Source: Epiperipatus broadwayi
Lineage: Eukaryota > Onychophora > Udeonychophora > Euonychophora > Peripatidae
Length of the DNA: 64,000 nucleotides
Direction of reading: 5' to 3'
Assembly (NCBI GenBank): GCA_028023455.1
Contig: JAQFVV010006203.1
Location: forward strand, 10,948,876-11,012,875
Shown here: in pieces, positions 47,990-58,477 of the stretch
How the letters are laid out: each line of letters starts with the position of its first letter
Position numbering within the stretch: the stretch's first letter is position 1
Position numbers and translations under genes: made by a program
Notes under the pieces: model-generated
What the model was told of the DNA's origin: nothing
What the model saw: only the letters and a program-made list of their open reading frames with translations
Database searches by the model: none

Positions 47990-48245
47990 ACTATCAGGCA
48001 TCTAAAAAAAAGATTGTGGCATTATCTTAGCCTCAAACTCAGAAAAAACATTCAATACTTTCAGCAAACAAATTGATGCATGTTTGTAAGTAATCCATCC
48101 ATGTTCATTTACAATCTTAATAATCACTTAGAACAATTAGAACGTGAGGATGGTAGATTAGAAATTTAATTTACTCAGTTTCTTTAAAACTACAAAGATA
48201 AATAAAAAATTTCCTTACAGTTAATAACAAACTCTTTTTTTTTTT
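47990..48245 (-). repeat. Degraded RTE 5' end fragment
   Basis: CAGGCATCTAAAAAAAAGAT ... TCTTAGCCTCAAACTCAG ... CCATCCATGTTCATTTACAA ... AGTTAATAACAAACTC matches in order 40695-40955 of the RTE (CAGGCACTGAGAAAGAAAGA ... TTGATCTTAAACTCAG ... CCATCCATGTTCGTATAC ... AGTTAATAGCAAACTCC). It covers only the 5' untranslated part. Why a 5' end without the rest is kept here is not clear; deletion by the neighbouring LINE insertion is possible. Confidence 0.58.
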
Positions 48246-48529
48246 TTACAGGCATATATGTATTGTGTGTGTGTGTGTGTAGATAAAGTCTGATAATTTA
48301 GCGGAAGTTACTTGGTGTACTTATATTTCAACTATGATATAACTGTAGCTAAAATTTAGCTTAAAAAATTCAAGAAGAAATTCCAGTAAAGTATCAATAT
48401 TTACTTTTAAAAGCTCTTGGAAATATTTTAATTATATATATACATAAATAGACGTTAATATTTCTTATATAAAAATTTTTCACATGGCGTTTTAATATTT
48501 AAATACAACTATATTGTCTATATTGAACT

Positions 48530-49375
48530 TAAGGTAATTAGAAGGGATTTAAACTCAGACTTTCAAGCTCCCTACAACTATCCATTCCATCTTATACAAC
48601 CGATTCATATGACTACATACATACTCGTGAAAAAGATAAATGATCTCCAATATATATGACTACATACTCGTGAAAAAGATAAATGATCTCCAATATACGT
48701 ATTTCATGCTGAATCAGCACTCATTAGTTGCTCTCCAGATCATTAGCTCCCACATACATATATAATCAGTGCTTAGTTTATATTAAGACAGCAAATCTTC
48801 AAACTTTAATAGACAGGCTTCCGTCTTCTCCACCCTCCAACTTTTCAGCTATCCATATTACTGAAAATTTGATGATGGAACACTCAAAGCCCTTGTTGAT
48901 GCCAATATTATTGTCATACCCATGTTGACTTTAAGTTACTCTGATCCCTGATGTATAGGACCTTGATATGTCCCTTTAAATGCACAAAAGATAGATGAGG
49001 AGAATACAGGTTGAATATGTAATATTTAAATACAAGTACACTTTCTATAATATTGGCATGAACAAGGGTTTTGAGTAATCCATCATCAGATTTTCCATAA
49101 TATGGATGACTAAAGAGTTGAAAAATGGAGAAGATTGAAGCATGTCCATTAAAGTTTGAAAATTTGCTATTTTAATATAAACTGAGCACTGATTATATAT
49201 ATGTGTGGAATATGATCTGGATTAACTGATGAATGCTGGTTCGTCACGAAATACGGAAATTGAAGATAATTTATCTTTTTCACATGTATGTGGTCGTGTA
49301 CATCGCGTGTATTTGAATGGGTAGCAGCTATAGGGAGCTTAAAAGTCTGAGTTCAAATTCCTTTTAATGACGTTT
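48530..49375. repeat. Inverted dimer of the SINE-like repeat, second locus
   Basis: The left arm (GTAATTAGAAGGGATTTAAA CTCAGACTTTCAAGCTCCCT ... TGCTGAATCAGCACTCATTA ... TCAGTGCTTAGTTTATATTA) is mirrored by the right arm (TTAATATAAACTGAGCACTG ... GAATGCTGGTTCG ... AGGGAGCTTAAAAGTCTGAG TTCAAATTCC). The right end holds A-box-like GGGTAGCAGCTATAGGG and B-box-like GAGTTCAAATTCC, a tRNA-type head. In the left arm a ~48-base unit (ACTACATACTCGTGAAAAAG ATAAATGATCTCCAATAT) is doubled at 48608-48698. The central ~120 bases are not mirrored. Confidence 0.75.
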
Positions 49376-50319
49376 TTATCAAAGGTAAGTTGTGAATAAA
49401 AAGTAAATAGAATACTATAAAAATCGCCGATATTGTTGATGTTAGTTTGTCATTGTTTGTTATTTTTTAACAGAACTGGTACTATTATCTCTTATTTAAA
49501 CATTCGTCTTAATCTTTAATGAGCATTGATATTAGAAATACGTCATAATACAATGAAACTCTCTTACATCATTAAAAAGCACTTAGTAATTTAATGGAAA
49601 ACGATAAAATATAAATCACCTATACAACTTTACCTTGATTTTCGTAACGTTTGGCGCATTCTTTTTTTTAATCAATGAATGATTAGTTTATTTCAATAAA
49701 ATGTTTTCACTTTTTATAGTCAGTTTGGTTACTAAAAGCTTTTTTATTCTTAATTCACTCACGAAACCTAAAAAAGTCAATCAATAATATGTGGCAGTTA
49801 AATAAATACTCACAAACATTTCTACTACACACATAAATACATAAAAACGGAAAAATAATAATTTCAGGGTAAATAATTTATTACTTTTTTTTTTTTTAAG
49901 GTAAAAAAAAAAAAGAAGGTAACGGTTAAATAAATGAAACTCGTAAAGATGATAAATAGAAAGAATAACCGTGACAGGAAATAATAATTATATGAAAGCA
50001 TGTTATGCTATTTATAGACCTTTGTAAAAACATCTTTATTATTAATAATATATATTTGTCTTTCAAATATTCATTTGGGAGATTTTTTAAAAATATCAAT
50101 TTGACAATAGGTATATTTTAATCTACTGAATGAAAAAAATCGATTCTATTTAACTTTTAAACTCAAGTCGTGCATCAGTTAGGATTCGAATACAGGGGGA
50201 ATTTGGAAATTTTGTATCTAAACATTTTTAAGCCCATAAGATGATTTTTTTATTCAAGTACTTTCCCATAATAAATCTAGTTATACGTCAAATAAAAATA
50301 GATAAGTAAAATGATTTAT

Positions 50320-50440
50320 TGGCCGACAGTTTATAAGAAGCTCAAGCAGAAAGTGAGAGACTTTATCCTCGTTTCTTGGACCTTGAGCTGCGGAAGTTAT
50401 CGTCTTTCCATTGCACTAAAGTACGCAGAGGAGTTGTGAA
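50320..50440 (-). repeat. SINE-like repeat (family S2), copy 2
   Basis: Best-kept copy: CAGTTTATAAGAAGCTCAAG, CTTGGACCTTGAGCTGCGGA and CGTCTTTCCATTGCACTAAA. On the minus strand it starts TTTAGTGCAATGGAAAGACG, similar to a tRNA A-box region, with CAGCTCAAGGTCCAAG as a weak B-box. Confidence 0.5.
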
Positions 50441-50572
50441 ATGAGTACCAGTTATTCAGTTTAAGATAATGAAAGAAAATCATAAACTTTTAATATTTTA
50501 GTCTGGTTAATTTTTCTTTCTTTTACTTACTTTTTTGTAGAGAAACACTAGGAAAGTCTTTGATACACGTCA

Positions 50573-50605
50573 AGCGTTGGTGGCTTAGTGGTATTTTAAT
50601 GAAAG
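50573..50605 (+). repeat. Truncated tRNA-Gly-like SINE head
   Basis: GTCAAGCGTTGGTGGCTTAG TGGTATT matches the start of the tRNA-like SINEs at 17206 and 34567. The rest of the tRNA shape is lost. Confidence 0.4.
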
Positions 50606-50689
50606 GCTATATTTTCTTTATTGTTTACATAGGTAACTTCCTTTCAGAAAGTCACTATTTATATAACTGAATGATTTGCTTCTCGGGAG

Positions 50690-50800
50690 TTCATATAAAG
50701 TTCCAGCATAAAAATAACAGACTTGAGTCATGACTCACGAACCTTGAACTTTAGCTTTTGCCAATACTCTAGGGTACTAAACTATATAGAGCAGAAGAAC
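50690..50800 (-). repeat. SINE-like repeat (family S2), copy 3
   Basis: GAGTTCATATAAAGTTCCAG ... ACTCACGAACCTTGAACTTT AGCTTTTGCCAATACTCTAG lines up with copy 2 with more changes. The minus strand includes AAGGTTCGTGAGTC, a better B-box than the other copies have. Confidence 0.4.
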
Positions 50801-51068
50801 ATTTAAATACACCTAAACACATACACTTTCGTATAACATATGGCTTCAAGTGGGGAAAAACACATCTAGAAATGAATTTTAGTAATTTACTACAACTAAA
50901 ACGAATGAAGTAAAAGTAGCTCCACATATATGTTACAGTTATATTACATATTTATGTTACAGTCTCATGTTGTAATGTTTTGCTTAACCGATTATCGAAC
51001 CCAAAATTTGAATCTATTCAGTATTGATTTTTAAATAGATTTCTAGATAAAATTAGCTATTGTAGAAT

Positions 51069-51100
51069 TATCTATCTATCTATCCATCTATCTATCTATA
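51069..51100. repeat. (ATCT)n microsatellite
   Basis: About eight ATCT units with one ATCC interruption. Confidence 0.9.
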
Positions 51101-52956
51101 AATATATATACCTATCTAAATTTTAGAATGTTTGACTTTTCAATGAGCACCAAGTTGGATTTTACTACTTTGGTATCATATTCATAGCTAATATTAAACT
51201 TAAAAAAAAAGAAATCACACCCTTAATTAAAACCACAATTTGATTAAGTTGAATGTTATTGATTCATTGGAAGAAATCTTACATTGAATTACAAATGATT
51301 CTTTTATTTTTCATTTCAGATGTTTTCCTCAAATATTATGTCAACATTCGTTTGTACTAAATACATGGCTCATTTTTTTCATTTTTTGATGACTTAGAAA
51401 GACTGAAATGTAATTAAATTGTATTTTTTAATGATTATATTGTTTAATTTTGCTGTTTGATTCTTATATTAAAATCTGATCTATTCTCACTGTAATATAT
51501 TAAATAGCAATTCGGATTTCTACACTGCCAATGATATCCAACATTAATTTTTGCATAATATTTATTTTTATTTTTTTAAATTATTAACAGGCCTACTCAA
51601 TTTAATTTTGGTATTTGGTTTGTCATTAATATATGGCATCCTCAACAATTAATAAGATAGAGTAAATATTATGCAAAAAAAAAAAACAACAAAAAAACAA
51701 AAACTAATCGTGTGGATTTTTGTAAGGTTAACAATTTCCAGTGCTATATTATATTATGGTGAAGGCAAATTTAAATACAAGAATCCAACTGCACCTTCAC
51801 CAATGCAATCATTCAAAAATAGATTTTAATTGCACTTGTCTTTCTAAGTCATGAAAAATAAATGGATCATGTGTTCAATTGTGATAGTATTAGCATAATG
51901 TGTGAAGGAAAACCATGAAGCATAATTTATGTAATTCATCTAACATTCTCAAAATAATATAACCACTGATATCTAATTTAACACAAATGAAATTTTAATC
52001 AGTAGTATTTTTTATTTTGTTATTATTTAACATTAGCTATTAATAACGAAATATATTTCTCCAACTTATTTATATATTTATTATGTAGAGTAGGTTATCA
52101 TTTTCCATTTATTATTTACATATATTGAAATGGATACTTCATGAAGTATTCAGGGCAATGCACAGTAGTTAGGCATAGAAAAAATAGGAGATAGTAAGTT
52201 TTAAAGTCAGTCAAAAGAAAAACGATCAAGAAATACATAAATATAACTTTCAGTAGACATATTAATTTAAAGCTTAAATGTTACATATTTACAAGTACAG
52301 ACGCAGTAAATTATTTATGTGTGTATGTTTAAATGCATGTATATGTGAAATTTAAACATTTTCAACATTAATTTAATAAATAAAAAGTTATATCCATTTT
52401 AAAAATCATTCTTTTAAATAATTTTTCTTTAAAGTTGTTTCGTAACTTTAAATTGTAAATCTTATAAAAAGATTTAAAACAATTAGTTCATTTTCATTAT
52501 CAAATTGGTTTTAATTAAACAAAACAATTAATAATGATCGCAATTTGGAAGTGAAAAAAAAATTTTAATTTGTATTAATTTCCATATAAAATAAAGAGAA
52601 AGGGAAATAAAGTTTAATACAGTATTTTATATTTTGGCATTTGTTCATTAATAAGCCATATGGTATTACCTCTTAAAACTATATAAAGAGAAAAATCATT
52701 TATTGAATTTTTCTTTCTGTGTTATTCTGAGAATCTGACTTCATTGATGGAATAACTTGAAGTGTATATAATTTAATTTTTTCTATAGAAGAATTAGATA
52801 CTTAAAAAGAAATGGTAACAGTGAAAAGGAGTCTAACTGCTTTCAAACCATCTGTGAATACCAGAAAAGCTAAATGAGATATCTATAAGTAAAACCTGAA
52901 ACTATGAATGAGTAATTAGAATTCAATATTTTTCCAATCATCACATGAAAAGATTC

Positions 52957-53171
<215 letters not shown>

Positions 53172-55417
53172 CACTTATTTAATTTTTTATATATCATGTT
53201 TGTAATTTTCTTAATTTTTATCTCTTTATTAGTTTATGTTTTTTGAAAATATTTATTTTTACTTTACAACAATCTTTCATATGAATTTTTTTTTACATTT
53301 TTGAAAACTTTCTTAAAGGAATGTGAATATTTTAAACTAGAGCTGTTGTTTCATTCACTTAAATCAAGAGGTGTACAGACATCTATTTAGATATTTCACT
53401 AATTCATTTTTAAAATCACAAAATCATGCACTAACTAATACTGATTTTTTTTAATTTAAAAAAACGCAAATAAGTCACTACATTTAAATAGGTGATAATG
53501 TAAAAATATTTTATTTCTGCCACCACATCTCTGATAGTGTTTCTTAAGTGTTATTCAATCACCAGAGCATTTGTAATATTAGTTCAAGAAGATTTTTGAA
53601 ATAGAGAAAAGATTGACATTTTACATAATTAATTAACATATTGTTATTTAGTAGCTGCAAAATAATTTATTTTGATATGTTTTGGGCATTACAGTAGTGC
53701 TGCAATTACTAGATATTTTATTTATTAGTTTGCAGCTATCTATTACATTAGATTAGCTATACAGTTTTTTGTCACAGAAATTATTTTAAAATTATTAGTT
53801 GAAAAAAAATCTGATATTAGCATCATACAGATCTTTAGGAAATTAATTTTTGTATAAAAGAAGCCAAATATCCTATTTTGATCTTAATAGAAGTGACAAT
53901 TTATGATTGGTGAATTATTTGATCTAAAGGTAATTAATCAAATATTTAAAAAAATTGTAATTTTTAGTAATTTGTTTCCATATTTAAGGTTATTTATATA
54001 ATATTTTTATAAAATACTTATTGAAAATCAAAAACCTACATTACTACAATTAGATTTTATTTAAAATTATTTTTAAGAAGACAAGTTGTGAAAAGTTTGT
54101 TACTATAAAGCAGAAAGTTTTGATTGGTTAACAAGTATGGCTTTTTATAAGCACTGGTAAAAAAATTTATTTTAAAATTTTAATAATAAAACATTTAGTT
54201 TTCAAATTTAAAATATATTTTCATTTTTTGACAAAGTCTAATCTAAAATTATTTTTTATTTTGCAAATGGAATTCAAATAAGAAATATTTTATTCTACAA
54301 TGTTTTTCAATAGATGGCATTACATCTAATAATAAAAAGCACCATTGTTATATTTTAAAATTCCATTTAGTTATTTATTTTCCTATTATTCAAAGTTCAA
54401 GTGTTAACTTTTAAAAAGTTTATCAATTGAGAGCTTATATTTCTAATAAATAATGTAAAAAATTTTAATATATAATACAGAAAAAAGCATTAATTGTAAA
54501 AATAAAAGGTTGCAAATATGAACAAAGTTTTCATTTAGGACTTTTCAAATAAGAAAGAAGGGGTTGAATTATTAAACAATTAAAGTTTCAAGATAATTAT
54601 TACACAATCACTCTATAATAATTATTAAAAAATAAGAGTATACATGATTATGCTTTTATTTTATGTATATAACTTTTATTTTTTAAAATAAAATTGATTG
54701 CTTTAATGTCATTACTAATATTGTGTTAAGATCTTTTGTGATATTCTAAAAATTATAAAGTATTTTTAATATTTTAAAGCAGAATTTTATAGTTTTATCA
54801 AAGATTAACATCACATTTTAAAATTAATTTTATTTAAAGCAGATTTTGTTTATTTTCTGAAATCATTCTTCTTGGCTGTTTCCCTTTCATCTTTCAGTGA
54901 TAAAACCTTTGTTTTCTGTTGTTATTATTTTATCAATATTTAAAAAGTTCAAATATGATTTTTTGGAATGTTTTTCATTTATAAATGTATATTTTTAACA
55001 AATCAAGTCCAATTTATTGAATTCTAATATATAGTAATGATTTGATGCTAAAAGAAAATGTTGATTACAAAAAGTGTCTCCAGGAAAAACAATTAAAATG
55101 TCACTCTCGTATGAAAATAACTAAAATACTATTAGTATTATATACTATAAATTCATAATATTTTAATACTATGATTGTTTTAAAAAAATGAAATAAGATA
55201 TTTTATATGTTAGATTTATGAATCTTAATGTGTAATTTTAAAATGTTATGATAATATTTCAATATCAAAAAAAAGTTAAAGACTTTTGAATTATTTGTAA
55301 AGAAATTGAAGTTATTATGAAAAGAGTTTTGTTATATATTAAATAAATTTGCTTAATGATTAATAGAATAAATAATAAAGTAAAATATTTATATTATAAA
55401 TATCCACATTAAAAATC
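53172..55417. other. Very AT-rich stretch, nothing assigned
   Basis: Among the most AT-rich parts of the window. I saw no palindrome, open frame or repeat here. Confidence 0.5.
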
Positions 55418-56202
55418 ATTTAGATTGCGCTTTACGCAAAAAAGTGAAGCTTGTCTCAATCTTATTAAAAAGTTATACGGCTTAGCGCTTTCAGAGACCT
55501 TGAGTCTCCATAATCATAGCCTACTTTTAACTGAAGTTTAGCTGTGGTTTATGTAAATTTTATGCAAATTTTATAATGACCATTTTCTGGAGATTGCAAA
55601 GCACGATTCTTTCCAGTTTATTGCACAATTGTCATTTGCAATAAAGCACGCCTCTTTAATCTTTCATTTCATATCATTGCATTCAGTGCATAGTGCCCTT
55701 CCCATAGTGGGTTTGAACATATGGCCTGTTGTTTATAAAATTTCATGCCCAACCAATTGATGTAGAGCAGCATATTATGGGGAGACCCATGCCAACATTA
55801 CAACAAGAACATCTCAACATCATTATTTGTACAGGTAAGCTATAAATAATGATGAAAACAGATCCATATTCTTCGAACACCAAAAAACAACAGGCCATAT
55901 GTTCAAACCCACTATGGCAAGGGAACTATGCACTGAATGCAATGATATGAAATGAAAGATTAAAGAGGTGTGCTTTATTGCAAATGACAATTGTGCAATA
56001 AACCAGAAAGGATCATGCTTTGCAATCTCCAGAAAATGGTTGTTATAAAATTTGCATAAAATTTAGATAAACCACAGATAAACTTCAGTTAAAAGTAGGC
56101 TATGATTATGGAGACTCAAGGTCTCTGAAAGCACTAAGCCATATAACTTTTTAATAAGATTGAGACAAGCTTCATTTTTTTTGCGTAAAGCGCAATCTAA
56201 AT
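55418..56202. repeat. 785-bp foldback with ~317-bp arms
   Basis: Arms 55418-55734 and 55885-56202 are near-perfect complements: TTTAGATTGCGCTTTACGCA ... GGCCTGTTGTTT against AAACAACAGGCC ... TGCGTAAAGCGCAATCTAAA. Each tip is itself a small hairpin, TTGCG-CTTTA-CGCAA. The outermost TA on each side could be a TA target duplication, as in Tc1/mariner-type elements, but this is inference. The 150-base centre holds another inverted pair, CATCATTATTT / AAATAATGATG. No ORF. Few mismatches separate the arms, so it is younger than most repeats here. Confidence 0.92.
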
Positions 56203-56989
56203 TACTTACTAATCAAAGGTGAAGTAGAAAACTAGTATTTTATTAAAAATCATGTACTATTAAATGAAATAGATTTTTTAATCAATAAAATAATATTATT
56301 CTACATTACTGCATGAATAAAGAAGTGCATGTCTACATGAGTATGTATGTCTACATAAACACTTGAGCAGAAGTATTTGATGTTTTTGGAAATGAATATT
56401 ATTATTCTTAGAATATAAGAAAAATGTTAAGAGTTATTAGTTTTGAAAAGTTATAAAGTTATTGAAAATATATGAAATTGCTTATAATGCCATCTTATTT
56501 AAATATAGTAGAGTTAAAAAGAAAGAAAATACTGAGTAATGAGAATTTGATTTGAATTAATGTCCAACAGTGAAGAAATAATTTATATGTTGTTATTGTC
56601 AGTGCGATATTTGTTTGAAATTAATCAGTTTTGAATACTGAGATTGATTTAAGCAATAAAATATAAAGTTATATATCTGTTATAAATTAATTTGGATTAT
56701 AATGTAGTATTTATTATTTGATGTTATGAATATACTTTCTGTTAGCTATATCTATTCAGGAGTTCAGGGGATAATTTATTGTAAATTTATTTATATTTTT
56801 GGATGGATAGTTTTAATGTGGTCTGTATTATGAACCATAGAGAGATATTTGAGATAATAAAGTTATGAGGATTTTAATATATTTTAGATAATAATTTATT
56901 AATATTTTGATATATGCAGTTAAAATATGCTTGCTATACATGACCCTGATAATGCTTTTGAGATGTTATTTGACATTAAACTAAAATAA

Positions 56990-57190
56990 TAAGCATGCTA
57001 ATAGCTCTAACAAGCTTTATTGATAAATAAGGATCTAGTGTCTGGAATATTCTAGCGCATCACTGAAGATAGCCAATAGCTTAAAACCAGTTTGGGGATG
57101 GGGATGTTTCTAAATAGAAACTTTAAATGCTTTTTCTTGTGGCATTTATCAATAAAGCTTGCTAAATATTATAGCACACTCATTATTTTA
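56990..57190. repeat. Foldback family FB-A, third copy
   Basis: GCTAATAGCTCTAACAAGCT TTATTGATAAATA on the left and TATCAATAAAGCTTGCTAAA on the right form the outer stem, as at 3421-3701. TAAATGCTTTTTCTTGTGGC also matches. The inner parts of the left arm have been deleted, leaving GATCTAGTGTCTGGAATATT near the centre. Confidence 0.68.
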
Positions 57191-57550
57191 GTTATAATTA
57201 CAAACTTATCAAGTTAAGTCACGTGATGTATGACTTGATTTTATTTGATATTTGATATATATCTGGACTTAATACTAAAAAAAAATCGATAGTTTGTTTT
57301 CATATATATTCGATTTCATTTGATGGATGTAGTCTAAGATATTAGTAATTTTATTAATTAATTCTCCCTGTGATTTTTTTAAACTTGGGTATATTTAAAT
57401 TTTACAATGTTGGCAATATAGTCAAGATGAAGCTTGATTACTATGTTTAGAATGATTTAAAATTGTGAACTACAAAATTAGTTCAATATTCAGAGACTTT
57501 TTGAAGTATGGATATAAATTCATGTTCAAAACATTGTATCCAAATTTACA

Positions 57551-57652
57551 AATGTATACATATATATATATATATTAACTTTAACAAAAGAGTTTGTGTA
57601 CATAATGTATACATATATATATATATATTAACTTTAACAAAAGAGTTTGTGT
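57551..57652. repeat. 53-bp tandem duplication with (TA)n
   Basis: AATGTATACATATATATATA ... TTAACTTTAACAAAAGAGTT TGTGT occurs twice in direct contact (57551 and 57604) with almost no differences. Recent. Confidence 0.9.
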
Positions 57653-58129
57653 GATGTGTTCAAAGTAGTGTGATTGTTACATTGGAGTCAAGACAGTTAG
57701 ACACTTATTAAATTGTAATTGGTCTAATAATTTAAAATACAATAATTAAGCAACATAAGATTTAAAAACTATTAGAAATCAGATAATTAGACTTGGAAAG
57801 TGAATTATTCAGAGAAAAGAAATAATACACAAGCAAAAAGTGTGAGAAATCAAGCTCATGAAAATTGTAATGAATAAATAATACATCTTGTCAACTCAAA
57901 TCTTTGTTGACAAATTGATATAAGAATAAAAGTAACCTCTTGGAAAATTAATAGAATTTTGTACATGAATTTTAATATAATATTGAATAATCAATTGATA
58001 GTTTGTATATGATAAATATATTTTATTTGTCAAACTAATAGTAATTGTGAAGTATATTTGAACCATTCTAACCATCACAATATATTCCACTAAAAATGTG
58101 TTTATCTGCTGATTATATCTTGATTGCAG

Positions 58130-58430
58130 AATGCAATTTTCTATTAACTAAAAGAAAATCCTTTGATTCATTTTTGAGACCATAAAAAACAAAGCAGGGA
58201 AAATTCCTAATGTTTGCTCCATAACTCATGTTATCACCATTGTTTTTATTATTCTATGATTATTTATAAAGTAAACAACTATGGTTCAGCTACTTACCAA
58301 AATCCATCAGCCAATATGATCAGTTTATTAGCCTTTTTGCTCTGAGTTTAAGATCAAGAAACACTATGGTCTTTCTTTTCCGTTGCTTGTCAGTTGAGTT
58401 TTCTTGAAGACAGAATGAATGTATGTGGAA

Positions 58431-58477
<47 letters not shown>

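Larger units (their letters stand above)
49376..52950. other. AT-rich stretch with scattered SINE pieces
   Basis: Contains two S2-type repeats, a truncated tRNA-like head and an ATCT microsatellite, listed separately. Otherwise no gene. 49400-50800 is slightly richer in CG dinucleotides. A consensus-like donor AAAG|GTAAGT at 49384 has no supporting open frame. Confidence 0.4.
56203..58129. other. AT-rich stretch between palindrome and RTE copy
   Basis: Contains the FB-A copy at 56990-57190 and the tandem duplication at 57551-57652. Otherwise nothing is recognised. Confidence 0.45.
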
